This document shows positions 33,864 to 45,265 of a DNA stretch of 64,000 bases, in pieces. Made by a program: the position numbers and the translations under genes. The DNA comes from Rhizophagus clarus (taxonomy: Eukaryota; Glomeromycota; Glomeromycetes; Glomerales; Glomeraceae): assembly GCA_015698045.1 (NCBI GenBank), contig BLAL01000018.1, forward strand, positions 1,364,001 through 1,428,000, read 5' to 3'. Each line of letters starts with the position of its first letter. Position 1 is the first letter of the stretch. The notes beneath the pieces were generated by a model that saw nothing but the letters and a program-made list of their open reading frames with translations, was not told the DNA's origin and did not search any database.

Positions 33864-34419
33864 ACAGGCTGTAAGAATCTGGATGGCTAATACAGCTTAT
33901 TCAATCGGCTAATCATCTGATAATCAGCCGCAAATTTATTGGCTTAATACATTTTACAATAATAGACAGATGATTAGCCACAAATTTATGCGATAATCAG
34001 TTATAAGCGTTTAAGATCACTATCAATCTGATCAGCCAAATGAGTTCACTGGCTGCAACTTTTTTTTGCCATGCATACAAGCCCCAACATGTGTAATATC
34101 TTATTTTTTTATAAATGGGTGTTGATTAATACTTTGATTGTACTATATGCTTTTACGAGTGTTTTTTTAAAAATTCTCTCATGAAAATGTTATATTTTTT
34201 TTCGTAATATTACGATGCAAAATTTTTGCATTAGTTCATTCATTTTTCATAATATTTCACATTAATTTATCCATTTTTCGCAATATTTTGCAAATTTTTT
34301 TCTTTTTTAGTATAGAATGGTGAAAATGACGTTATGACAGCTTGCCTCCTTTTTCTCCTTTTCGAGTTTAGTTCATATCTCCTCCCTCACATATTATCCT
34401 GATAGCTACAAAACGTGGT
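33864..34419. other. A+T-rich spacer
   Basis: A few short inverted words (GGCTAATCATCTG and CAGATGATTAGCC at 33899 and 33968) and a run of CAATATTT/ATTTTTCGCA words near 34240-34300. No gene supported. Confidence 0.45.
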
Positions 34420-35081
34420 GAAAAATGAAATATTGATGATAATGAAAGAATCTCAAAACGTAATACTGAGAAGAGTAGTGAAGCCAAGAAACAAATAAGA
34501 TTATCAGACGATAATGTTGAAGGTATATATGACATAATATGTATCATATTTTTTATAAGGAATTATATAATATATAGTAAATTATATTTTATTGTTAAAG
34601 TTAATAAAAAAACAATAGAGAAACTATTAAGAACCAATTCGCAGATAATTTCTAAGCTTGAAGTTCTTATCACTGGATAAAAAAATCTCAAAACCCGTCT
34701 TTCGGGCATAAAAAAAAAGCTCAACAATGATAACAAAAATAATAATACAATAGATCCAGAGTATATAAAGGTAATAAAGATGAATATTATTTAATGTAAA
34801 CCTGAAATGCTAACTTCGTTTGATTAGGAGCTTGTTAAGAAGGTGTCAAAAATTTTATTTGAAAATTTTATTTATCCTTCGCAAGACAAGTAGAAACTCG
34901 CTACTGAAAAATATTTAAAAGACGAAAACCCAGAATTTATATGCCAGTTCAAAAAAAATCAATGGATTATTTTTTTCAAAAAAAAAATTGCCCCAACTGT
35001 AAGTTAAAGCAATTATGAATTTTATTAAATTTCATACTAATATTTTTTTTTAATAATTAGTACAATAACATAGAAGCATAA
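34420..35081 (+). pseudogene. Remnant of a multi-exon gene with coiled-coil segment
   Basis: Exon-like pieces with good borders: one ending GATAATGTTGAAG before GTATAT (34527), one to 34770 containing LRTNSQIISKLEVL and LKTRLSGIKKKLNND, one from 34829 (ELVKKVSKILFENFIYPSQDK) to GTAAGT at 34999, and a last short one from 35061 to TAA 35081. In-frame TAA (34678) and TAG (34891) show decay. The layout (coil, then F/W-rich block) recalls the six-exon gene at 4212-6025, but I cannot show homology. Confidence 0.4.
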
Positions 35082-35129
35082 TTTAATTCATATTATATCA
35101 AATAAAATATACATTATATAAACTTATAG

Positions 35130-35559
35130 TACAAAAATGAATTTTGAAACATTACAAAATATTTATGTAAAATTACGAATCATTAAAATATTTTAAAAAG
35201 TTGCGAAATATTACGCAATAAAATTACACAATATTACAAACCGTAAAATTACGAAACTTTGCATATCGTAATATTTTAAAATATTTTAAAAAGTTACAAA
35301 ATATTACGCTTACGCAAACTTGCGGTGGGTCTGAAAACTTGTGAAATATTATGTAAAATTACGAAATATTGTGAATGCGTAAAATTACAGAATATTACGA
35401 ACTGTAAAATTATGAAACTTTGCATATCATAATATTTCAAAATATTTTAAAAAGTTACGAAATATTACTCTTCTGCAAACTTGCGATGGGTCTGAAAACT
35501 TACGAAATATTACAATGCATAATCTTGTGCAACTTTTCGCACTATAAAATTTCCTGATG
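35130..35559. repeat. 161-bp repeat, about 2.5 copies, at the junction with copy 2
   Basis: AAACTTTGCATATC, TTTTAAAAAGTTAC and TGGGTCTGAAAACTT recur with a 161-bp spacing. The block ends in AAATTTCCTGATGT exactly where copy 2 of the long-TIR element starts; the same AAATTTCCTGATGT word ends a similar A+T-rich stretch near 57255. Confidence 0.7.
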
Positions 35560-36464
35560 TTAGGAGAAGGAAAGTTCTGGGCAAATTTCTTTAACAAATT
35601 ATTCTTTTTAGCTTCAGCTATTGCCTTCTGACCATAAGAAGTAAATCGACTAAAATCATTCTTGGATGATTCTAAAATCATTCTAGAATCATTCTTGGAT
35701 GATCTTAGATCAATTTTAGATGAACATGTGATCATTCTAGAATCATTATTGGATGATTCCATAATAGTTCTAAGGCTAGTATCCCATCGAACTCTAATTG
35801 ATAAGGGTTCAGTTTTAGGACGTCTCAAGTCAAATACTATGAATTCTCTACTTAAAGTTAGTTTGTCAATTATTGGAGCAAGAGAATCTGATTCATTAGT
35901 ATATTGTCTAATGATACGCTTTGTATCACTTAAACTGCCATGCCTACCATATAGAAAAATATAATTTACATTTTCTCAAATTGCTTTTGAAATAGCATAG
36001 AATCTTTGGGCTACATAAATAGCTGAAATATTTCTGTATCGTCCATAAGTAAAGTAGCCAGTTATTTTTTCTTGGATATTTTTAGAGGCATCCATTAAAT
36101 CCTCAAATATAACTACAGTAGCAATTTTGGGATCAAAGTCTTCTACATCTGGCATTTGGTGATATGAGATTGTTTCGAATGTTACACTCTCATCATCATC
36201 AAAGAAATTCTTTACTATTTGCCATTTAGGTTTGTCTAAATATCTACCAATAAGGACTATTTCATCATAAAGAATATATCGAGTCCCATCCTCTTTGGCT
36301 TTTGCGTTTCCCATTAACAAATTAATAAGCATAGTAGTCTTTTCAGAATCTGAACTACTAGCTACAGCAAGACGAAAGGGCCATATTGGAGCATATTCAT
36401 TTCCTTGCCTAGTATCACTACTATATTCATCCAAATTATACACATATAAATCCATTTTAAGCAA
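35560..36464 (-). pseudogene. Packaging-type ATPase, copy 2 (truncated)
   Basis: Same protein as 19824-21092. Walker A reads ASSSDSEKTT, with the invariant G-K-T context damaged (G to E), so ATP binding is probably lost. Walker B is TVVIFEDLMD, nearer the family consensus than copy 1. A stop near 35974 splits it, and the C-terminus beyond the serine-rich 18-residue repeats is cut off by the element junction at 35560. At 35787 it retains CGA where copy 1 has TGA. Confidence 0.8.
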
Positions 36465-36495
36465 TTAGTAGTATATAGTGTGTAGTATATTCAAA

Positions 36496-37145
36496 ATGGC
36501 ATACATTCCCACTGATCCTACAGGTGTCCTTCCAGCACATTTAGTAGCAATGGATATTAATCAACTAATTAATGCACTTAAGAATGATGCAGATGCCCTG
36601 CTGGTAAATGGTCAAATGACTGTTACACTAAATCTTATAAATATTAATCATGAGATTAAGCATATTATTGGATTGATTATAGTTCATGGTATACAGGTTG
36701 AAGAAAGAGCAAGACAAACTAGGGAAGAGCTTGATACTTTGACTGGCTTATTAAAGTATTTGCAAGAAGTGCCCAATGCTAGAGAATATGAGATTCATAG
36801 TATTAGACAACATCTTATTGCATATCAAAATAAGAGGAACAGATTGCAAAATGAAAGAAATCATCTGGTAAATGCAAATCGTGATCAAGCTAATCAATTA
36901 CAAAATCAGCAAGTATGGCAAAAAAGAATAGGGATACTTTGCAACAAAAAAATAATAGATTAACACACCAACTTGCAATAAAACGACTTACATCTAGAAA
37001 CTTGGGACGAATTCATGATAGAATGCAAGCACAATTGGCTGCTCTTAGAATTCAGGTGCAGTGGTTTTGAATTAGACAAGCTGGACCCATAGTTAACAAT
37101 CCTCATCTGGATAATCCACAAGTAATATGGCTACTGTTGCAATAG
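36496..37145 (+). pseudogene. Coiled-coil protein, copy 2
   Basis: Starts MAYIPTDPTGVLPAHLVAMD. Frameshift near 36930 and a TGA near 37069, but it keeps sense codons where copy 1 has its first two stops. Same 19-nt type overlap with the Gag ATG (37127). Confidence 0.65.
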
Positions 37146-38543
37146 GAATGCCAGTTTTTGCTGGAAATGATGATGATGATCTTGAGAGATTTTTTAAATT
37201 ATATAAGGGCTATATTCATAGTATTGGAATTGATCCATCGGCTATTGCTAGTAATCCAGCAGGTTGGGAGAAAGTTATGGGTATACTTTGTGCTTGCCTA
37301 ACTGGTCCATCTGCCAGATGGTATAATAGTAATATTTTAAAAAAGAGAATTAAGCTTAGAAATATTCTTCTTCATGCTGCACATGGTGATGAGGTGGCAT
37401 TTAAGGCTTTGGCTGGTAATGCTGCTAATTGTCCAGTAAATATATGGGTTAACCCTTCTGGTGCAAGGCACCTGGTGGTGTAGGTGCTAATGTTCTAGTT
37501 ACTAATGTCTGGCCTGATTATGCTATAGAAGGGAATAGAGATATTTGGCTAAATCAGGCTGATATGGAGTTTACTAATGATCCTCTTAACCACAATGTTG
37601 AGCAGGTGTCGGTCAACCATATGTAATCCCAGCCTATCCCTGTCATGTTCTAATTAAAATGTGCAATGAATTTCCTACACAACAGAACACCAGACACCAG
37701 TTAAGGTTTGGCAATCTTTTTCAAGAAAACATGCCTGTTCAAGATTTCTATGATAAAGTTAGAAGAAGTGCTGAGTTATTAGGCTATGGTAATGATGTTT
37801 TAGTTAATCAGTTTCTAAGAGGTCTGAATGATGATTATGCTATTGAGGCTGAAAGAATTGGTGCTGAACGGGATATAGAGGAATTGGTAGGTCTTCTTGA
37901 ATGAGTTGAAAAAAGAAAGGCTGAATTACGTCTTGGTAGAGAAAGACAAGAAAATATACGTTATCAGAGAGATAGACAAATTATTCCAGAGCAATTGCCA
38001 CCAGTTAGTCAGGAGCCAATTATATTAAAACCAGTCCAACATCATGCAGTTACCCAAGGAGAGATGAATCGTTTATTGCAACAACAGGCTGAAACTTTTC
38101 AATCCCAAATTCATCAATTACAGGAAAGTCTTAAGGCTCGAGATGTAAAGCCTGTTTATAGACCTAAGCCTAGACCTAAGCCTCAATATTGTAATGATTG
38201 GGAACTTTATGCACAGGATTCATATTCTGATGAAGGTTCTAATCCGTTTGATGAAGATAGGAATGATGATAGGTATTTACAATAGCTATTCGATATAGCA
38301 AGTGGATCTGCTCCTAGAAATACATTAGAACAAAGATTAGCTGGTAAGATTGCTAAAAGAATAGCAAAAGCTAGAGAAAGACGTGAAGATGCAGAGTTAA
38401 ATAGGGCAATGCGTGAACTTTTCTTGGATGATCATGATGATCCTATGGATACTTCCAATGCTATTTGAGGTGTATCTATAGAACTTGTTCAAGGTGAGAA
38501 TGGAGAAATTATGCTTGTCCAAAAAAAAGATAGTTTCAAATAA
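37127..38543 (+). pseudogene. Gag-like protein, copy 2
   Basis: Recognisable over its full length but with deletions (near 37468 and 37600), a TGA at 37902 and a TAG at 38283. It keeps CAA at the place of the copy 1 TAA. It shares the TGA at 38466 corresponding to copy 1 23145, after which the frame continues to a TAA at 38541-38543, 7 bp before the protease ATG. Confidence 0.7.
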
Positions 38544-38550
38544 AAGTAAA

Positions 38551-39231
38551 ATGTCAAACCCTAGTTCTGCATTTAAATCGACATCTAAATTAACATCTAA
38601 ATTGACATCTAAATTGACATCTAAATTGACTGGGGTGGTAAAAATTCCACCAACAAACTTTACTAAAACGGAGCTTATAAATCTCCTAAAGCTTGCTGAT
38701 ATCAGAAAGATTATTCAGGAGATCGTTTATAAAATATTAGAAAATTATGAAAGCGCTCCTCAAAAACAACCAGAAGTACAAAAGAAATATTTAGGTTCAA
38801 TGGCTATGGATATTGATGTTGCTCGATTGGAAAATTCTAAGGATCTTTTGGCTATAAATGGAAATGTAAATGGGGTAGATATTCAGTGTTTAGCATATTC
38901 CTGTGCTAATGTCTCTTTTATCCAAGAAGAAGCAGTTTTAGAACTAAAACTAAAAGCTAATAAATCTATAAAGCATAGCATTACTGGTGCGTCAGGGCTA
39001 AATGAGACACTTGGTATAGTAAAAAATGTATCGATAGAGTTTTTACCAGGTTGTATTATTAAAGAAGATCTTGTAGTCCTGAAAGGATATAAGCATAGAG
39101 AAATTGGTTTGAGCCGAGCATGTCTTAAAAGGTATAATTATGATATTCATGAATCTAGAAAGCATATCGCTCTTACATGCAATAATAAGGACTATTTTAT
39201 TTCTATAATTCCAGATGCAAATAGAACATAA
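38551..39231 (+). CDS. Retropepsin-like protein, copy 2, active site altered
   Basis: An intact frame (226 aa) starting MSNPSSAFKSTSKLTSK. The segment matching copy 1 ADSC reads AYSC: the catalytic aspartate codon GAT has become TAT. The protein is therefore probably inactive despite the open frame. Length and all other blocks agree with copy 1; the S/T/K repeat is one unit different. Confidence 0.6.
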   Translation: MSNPSSAFKSTSKLTSKLTSKLTSKLTGVVKIPPTNFTKTELINLLKLADIRKIIQEIVYKILENYESAPQKQPEVQKKYLGSMAMDIDVARLENSKDLLAINGNVNGVDIQCLAYSCANVSFIQEEAVLELKLKANKSIKHSITGASGLNETLGIVKNVSIEFLPGCIIKEDLVVLKGYKHREIGLSRACLKRYNYDIHESRKHIALTCNNKDYFISIIPDANRT

Positions 39232-39252
39232 AAAAAATATATATATATAAAA

Positions 39253-39858
39253 TTAGATCCATTCAACAGATTCTAGATAAGGGTAATCTGGATCTTCATT
39301 AGAATTACTTGAATCTTCTGAGTACTCTGATTGCCAGTTTGTAGGATCGACTGGATCTTCATCTTCCCAGTAATCTTGCCAGCCTACAGTAGTATCAGCT
39401 TCTTCGATTGATGCTGAAATTTCATAAGGATCTAATCCATCAGCTAGCATTCCAATATTATTAATTATACGATCCTTTTTTTTTTCTTTTTTATATACAA
39501 ATCCACCTTGTAACATAATTTTTTCTATCTCTACCTGATACGCTAAGGCTTTTTCTTTTTTATTGGACAAATCCAAAAATTCTTTGTACAACTTTTTTAT
39601 AATAACTCTATTTGTACCTGGATATTTAATATAAGTATGATCTGCATTTTTATAATCTTCTACAGCTTTCCAGTAGTCTTCTTTGGCAAGCTGATCAAGA
39701 TGATATATAATGTTACGAGCAATTTTATGTATCTGAAATATATCTGTTCTCTCGATTGAAGCATTTACAGTGTGACCAGTTTTTTTGATTGGAGCATTTA
39801 GCCAATTTTCTCCTTATTTTGGGGATACATCTAAAAATGTAGTAATGTCAGTATACAT
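39253..39858 (-). pseudogene. Acidic protein, copy 2
   Basis: Same as 23932-24510, with a TAA in the SPK-x-x-ENW region and a short duplication-like insertion (APIKKTGHTVNA). Downstream of about 39591 the frame is open to the end and keeps the acidic tail. Confidence 0.55.
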
Positions 39859-39973
39859 TTTTTAGTATATAATTGATATGTTTAATTTTGAATATTTATT
39901 ATATAATTTACTTTATTATACCTTTATCTTTAATTATAATTTTAAGGATATTTCAAAAAAAAAAGTATAATAT

Positions 39974-41106
39974 CTATTTTGCATCATTATAAATATGTAC
40001 TAGATTTGGGACGTCTTCTTGTAATCTGTCAGCTGGTTCCCATGTAGATTCGTCTTCTGGATAGTGCTCCTATTTGATTAAGTATTGGAGCTGGTCCTTT
40101 CTAGTATGGTGCTTGAGAATTTTCTCAGGTACATATCTTTCTGGCTGTCCCCTTATAACTGAATCAGGTGGAGGTTTTTCATTGATAGGAATGACTTGCA
40201 ATTCTTTTCTAGTATATGCATATCTAGATACTCCTAACCTGCCATGTGGTCCATCAAGTAAATATGTAGATGGTTGTTCAGGAGAAAGGATAAGCTTTTT
40301 AATTATACAAACTTTTGGATCCCATTTAATGTCTCCTATTCTGAACTTACCATGTATTTTTTTTCCAAGTACTGATATAGGTTCAAGAAGTTTAGTTTGA
40401 ACTTATGTCCCCTCTAATAGTAATTCTGTATTTTTATCAATTTTAGGTGGACCTTCTGGGATTTTAGGCGGATCTCTTTGCCACTGTTCATTTACTAATC
40501 TTACTATATCATGGAAGTCTTCAGACTATTCTACTGATGTCTCGCCAGTTTTTAGTTCCTATGCTATCATTCTTTTGAGAAGTGGTTCCTCTATAGCCTG
40601 AATTGCCCTTTCTGCATATGACTGCTGTTTGTGATATTCAGGTTTGCCAAATCTTATTATAACTCCTATACTATTAAGGAAAAAATCACGTATCTGTGAG
40701 TTAGTAAATTCTGAACCAGAATTGGTTTCTAGTTTATGAGTAGGAGGTTGAATACGACCACGTCCATATATTTTAATAAATGCTTTTATTACACTATTAG
40801 TAAACTTATTTTAATAGGCTCAGCATCTACTCGTCTTCTAGATATTTCTACTACTACGAGAAAATAATGATATCCTTTGGAGTCTATAGGCATTTCTGCT
40901 AAATTAGACTGCTGGGTAGCATTTTCTTTCCAGACGATTACTTTTGGACGTTCAGATCTTTTTTCTTTAAGAGGTCTTTGATAGATGTTATAATGCTCTT
41001 GATCTTTAAGAAAACGTGCTGGTACCCCTGATAGGTTATAAAATTTGTAATACCTCTCTAAAGAGGTCATATTATTTAAAATTAAAGATTTACTTCTAGA
41101 ATTCAA
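39974..41106 (-). pseudogene. Integrase with chromodomain, copy 2
   Basis: Same as 26202-27347. The ATG of copy 1 is ATA here; a one-base loss near 40810, several stops (for example TAA near 40404) and substitutions break it. The chromodomain end is present (QEDVPNLVHIYND). Confidence 0.75.
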
Positions 41107-42013
41107 ATTTGTGATTATGACAGAAATATATTGTGTAAAGTGTAAAAAGAAGACAGAAATGTCTTCAGAAGTTCAGGATATGACTAATAAAGATTGATAT
41201 CAAATTCATGGTGATTGTACTATCTGTAGAATGCATAAAAATACCCTTACTGGTGAAAATTGGGAGATTAAAACACAAAGTAAAAGAGAAATTCTAGACG
41301 CTAAGAAAAAGAGAAAGAAGACGGCTATGAATAAGAAGGCTAAAAAATCTGGTCTTAAAATTTTAGATGCTAATAAGAATGTTCAGACTTATATTAAGAG
41401 GTATTTAAGGGATGCAACAAAAGAGGGTTAATTACGAATTTTTTTCAGGTATATTTGTATGCTATTGAAAGACATAGGAATTCGAGCAGGTTGACAATAG
41501 TATGGGTATCTAGTATGAGAACTAGTATGAGGATGGTATGATGACCATATAAGGAGTATATATAGGATATCATACTAGATGATATAGTATTTTTCATATA
41601 TCGTATTGGGCTTGGTGAAGTGTTTGGGTATGTTCCTGAGAGTGGTTACAGATGAGGTAATCAGTTACAGAAATTACAGATCAGATACCCACAAAATAAA
41701 AATTATTTCTGGAAAAAGTGATCTGATTATTTTTTTTATCATCTATAACATCTGTAACTCCGTAACCTCCCCCTATTTCTTCTTTATTCTTTGTTTTATC
41801 TTGTTCTTAGTATATTTATTAGTTACAGATATAGTTACAGATGGATACAGATGGGTGGTATAGTATGGATATGGTATTTATCTATGGTATTGTTAGAAAC
41901 GCACCGTAAAGGCACTGGAAGGCTAACTGGATAGGAGGTCTGATACAAGTTTCAACAGAGTTGGGATGTATAGGGGGACTTGCCCACTGTGACTGGATGG
42001 ATGCTTCGATGAT
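41088..42013. repeat. Right terminal repeat of copy 2, rearranged middle
   Basis: The inner part (zinc-ribbon gene) and the outer 150 bp (GCTAACTGGATAGGAGGTCT and on) match copy 1, but 41460-41870 differs and is full of GTTACAGA words. The TIR of this copy therefore belongs to a variant or has been replaced in the middle. Confidence 0.7.
41117..41431 (+). pseudogene. Zinc-ribbon protein, copy 2
   Basis: 105 codons in one frame with a single TGA (about 41195) where the right-TIR copy of copy 1 has CGA. The two CxxC pairs are YCVKCKK and CTICRM. Of the three copies of this gene in the window it is the closest to complete. Confidence 0.7.
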
Positions 42014-43760
42014 GGTTGGGTAATAACCAATCACCCCTCCACTTCTATATCCAAGCTACAATTTTGCGGCAAAGCAAAGAAATTTCCATCATCAACCAAA
42101 GCTGAAGTGTTAACTCTGGCAAGTGCACTAGCAGTATGTCCATGATAAGTCAAAATTACAATTAACCCAGATTCCAAATGTATCATCGACACTTTCGCAT
42201 ACATTAATACATGCCCATCAAAACAAAAATCTTAAAAATCAATAACTTTTTAATCTGAAAGGCTATTATTAAAATTATTCATATCAGTCAATTAGATGTT
42301 TTTTTAGTTAAAGTCAAAGCTCATTCAAATGACAAGTTCAATGACCTTGCTAATAATTTAGCAAAAGAAGGCTCTTCTTCACAGTCATATATTGATATAC
42401 GCCCTACCGCAGTTAACCTCAACGCTTACTATACATGGAACCTTTTTACACCCTCAATGTGGATAACGATAACCCTTTGGTAATAGATCGAAACATCTGA
42501 CATGCGATAGCCAACATCACAAATTTTCAGACATTTAATAAATTCTTAGCACGACATCAGATAAAAGACATTTGTAATGCTTTGTTCAAAAATTCTATAG
42601 ACTGGAAATGGACCAAAGAATGGTTCAACCACAATCCTGTTGACAACTCCTCTACAAGTCACAAATTAACAAAATTCAGAGCATAGCAAATAAAGAACTG
42701 TGCTAACTCACTACCTACTATGGACATTTTATACAAGTACAACCCTGATCTATTTTCTGACAAGTTATTATATTAGCACTGTCAGTTAGTAGAAGAAACT
42801 AACCAACATCTATGATTATGCCTGGTCATCTTAAAAAGGATAAAACCATCATTTAAGCAATTAACATTACGTTTCATAACCCTAGTCCAATCAACCAGAG
42901 ACTCATTACAGGCAGATATCTCAAATAAACCCAATTTTCAGCTGATGTTTTCAATCATCAGACAATTGTTTACCTTCGACCACTGATCACATGTTTTATC
43001 TCACTTGCAGAGGGTTCTGCACTAATATCTTTACTTTGATTTTTACGAAATTCTTTAGCAGAAAAATAAGGAAAAAAAGTAACCAATTTTTACTACAGAT
43101 CTTTAGTGAAATGTCAGCATTCTTAAAACAAAACATCTGGAAATTCCAAAACCTTTTATTTAAATGTTGGAAATTAGAACGTCACATTAAAACCAAATTA
43201 CTACATTCAAAGAAAACTGCATGTATCTCATGAAAACGCAAAAGACCAAGAGGTGAATACGACCAAATGGATAGTTCAGTCACTCGATCATCTCACACTA
43301 TCACTAACAAAAAGTCACCTTCAAGACATCACATAGAATTTTGCCAATATTTATATGCCAAATTACACTCATCAACGAACTTACCAGATTTTACCAAAAG
43401 TAAATCACTAATTAACGCTTGAGTGGCATATATTATAGCCACTTCGAGCAATTTTTTACACAATGGTCTGTGGTACAACCATTTAGTTAATAGAGTTAGT
43501 TATTTACCTTTTAATTTAGACTCATTATTGTTTTTTGGGTGGGGGTATAATGGTGCTTAAATTTTTCCCTTTCGTGATTTGATCAGATACCCTTTTTAAA
43601 AGGCTATCTGTGTTTCTTCATTCCATTATTGGGAGCGAGGCTAGGGCTTTCCTTGGTTAATTCTTTATGAACATAATTTTAACTTTCCATGTATTTAGAT
43701 CAGTTTCTTTTATGTATACATATTGATGACTCAATCCCTCACTTAAATAAATAAATAAAT
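42014..43760 (+). mobile_element. LINE 3' part: RNase H, C-terminal region, 3' UTR and TAAA tail
   Basis: The 3' end of a non-LTR retrotransposon. An RNase H domain is readable: GWVITNHPSTS, then PSSTKAEVLTLASALA, and after a frame change VKVKAHSNDKFNDLANNLAK with the conserved KAH..ND.AD-like motif. Further on PTMDILYKYNPDLFSDKL and VEETNQHL recall the zinc-binding end of fungal LINE ORF2. The 3' UTR from about 43530 ends in (TAAA)4-5 just before the 17-bp target duplication. Many stops; dead copy. Confidence 0.75.
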
Positions 43761-43777
43761 AAAGTGTTTGGTGATAA
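43761..43777. repeat. Right 17-bp target-site duplication of the LINE
   Basis: Identical to 18284-18300 although 25 kb apart. Confidence 0.85.
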
Positions 43778-43935
43778 ATAATATGTGACAAATAAATTTT
43801 TGTCTACTCGAAAAAACTGTCCCTCAGATAAATATAAACAATAAAAATGCAGAGGGTGTAACAGATGTGAAGATTAAAATCACAGTCACGTGACTTCAAA
43901 ATTTTTGTCGGTGTGACTGGGCTAGTAGTAATTCA
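43778..43935. mobile_element. MITE, right part (split by the LINE nest)
   Basis: The end of this block (GTCACGTGACTTCAAAATTT then GTCGGTGTGACTGGGCTAG) is inverted relative to the left arm at 18205-18245. Confidence 0.6.
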
Positions 43936-44399
43936 TATAAAATCTGCGCCAGATCTACAAATTAATTTTGTATCATTGAGTGACCAACTGGAAATTAAGT
44001 TTTTTTTACCTTTGTTAACTTGTTTATTACTGAAGATCATTTTATTTTAATATTACATAGTTGTGTTTCAATAATTTTTATATTTATTATAGTTATTTAC
44101 TTAATAAAGTTTCATTTATTTTTCAAGTATAAATAATAATTTATCTTTAAAACATGAAAATTTTGTGTAATAAAGAATATTAAATCACTGTTTCACAAAA
44201 TTTATACATATTACATTATCAATATCATATGAATTCTTATCAATTTTAGTAATTTTTTAATGTTTATTGATTTCCCATAAGAAGGCAACATCTTTGAATT
44301 ATAACTAATTATTTTAAAAAAAATTGTTTAACAAGTATAAAAGTTTTAAAGTGACCTACTTATATAAAATTATTATCTTTCCAAAAAAACTTATTTAAA
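43936..44399. other. A+T-rich spacer
   Basis: No gene, RNA or clear repeat supported. Confidence 0.5.
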
Positions 44400-44700
44400 A
44401 TAATTTACATCACATTTTAAAAATTCTGGGCCAGTCTGAGTTGGGCCAGGTTTTTATAAATCTGGGTCAGACCAGGCCAGCATAAAATTTGTGTTTAAGT
44501 TCCAGGCCAGGTCTAGACCAGCATACAATTTCATATATAAATTCTGGGCTGGGCCAGGTTTCAAAATATGGGCAAATGCAGGCCTCTAACTCCAGCTCAG
44601 TGGACTGACTAAACCAGCTTATGAGCGGCTCATTTTGAACAAACTTAAACTGACTCAGATTGGCTTGAACTGACTCAAGTCACTTGGACCACTTGGATCA
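44400..44700. repeat. Degenerate CTGGGCCAG and GAACTGACTCA repeats
   Basis: 44400-44590 consists of CTGGGCCAGGTT-like words separated by A+T-rich text; 44595-44700 of TTGAACTGACTCA-like words. Both are quasi-periodic without a fixed unit. The second type provided the target of the MITE at 44709. Confidence 0.55.
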
Positions 44701-44708
44701 GTTTGAAC

Positions 44709-44940
44709 AGGACCCAAACAATATATAAATAGGTAACAAATTTTTGGCAAAAATTTACTATTAGCTCTACGCATTTTTCAGGGCCGGAATTATAATAATG
44801 TCAGTCAGTTACTAAATAAAGTAATATATTGCTGACCAATGTTATCAATATTTATCTAAATAAGGAAAGTTTTTTATAATTATTTTTGCCTATTCTATGC
44901 ATTATTTTCTGTTACCTATTTCAGTATTGCTCAGGGTCCT
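44709..44940. mobile_element. hAT-like MITE, 232 bp, 8-bp target duplication
   Basis: Ends AGGACCCA and inverted TGAGGGTCCT-like; perfect 8-bp duplication GTTTGAAC (44701-44708 and 44941-44948). The left end matches the 24565 element beyond the TIR (ACTATTAGCTCTACGCA against ACTATGAGCTGTACGCA), so both belong to one family. Confidence 0.88.
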
Positions 44941-44989
44941 GTTTGAACCAACTTACGATTGATTAATAAAAAAAATGAATTATTTTAAC

Positions 44990-45265
44990 ATTTTAATGAT
45001 TATTTATTTTTAATGAAAAAATGAATAACTATTTTCCAAAAAAAGATTCTCTGTTTTTTAATAAAAAAGCAATTTCCTATTTTTTTAATAAAAAAAAAAG
45101 GATTCTGTTTCTTTAAAGAAAAAAATGATTTTCTTCTTTTTATAAAAAATGATTCTTTGCTTTTTTAATAAAAAAAAATGTAATTCTTTTATGAAAAAAT
45201 GTGATTTTCTGCTCTCTTTAATGAAAAAATGGTGATTCTCCGCTTTTTAATAAAAAATAAGATTC
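44990..45265. repeat. Degenerate tandem repeat of about 33 bp
   Basis: Repeated TTTTTTAATAAAAAA followed by GATTCT(T/C)TGCTT, six to eight imperfect units. Low complexity, non-coding. Confidence 0.65.

Larger units (their letters stand above)
35560..42013. mobile_element. Long-TIR Gag/ATPase/integrase element, left-truncated (copy 2)
   Basis: Co-linear with copy 1 from its position 20168 to its right end. About 1.3 kb (left TIR and the end of the ATPase gene) is missing at the junction with the 161-bp repeat. The right end (…CTTCGATGAT) abuts LINE RNase H sequence; GGTTGG at 42014-42019 would be the target sequence, but the partner site is lost. It has the empty site of the 1572-bp insertion of copy 1. 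It carries more damage than copy 1, yet keeps the same gene order, so it independently defines the element. Confidence 0.88.

Noticed and set aside
41606..41863. 85-codon frame in the right TIR of copy 2
   Set aside because: Not present in the TIRs of copy 1; it lies in the rearranged GTTACAGA-rich segment.
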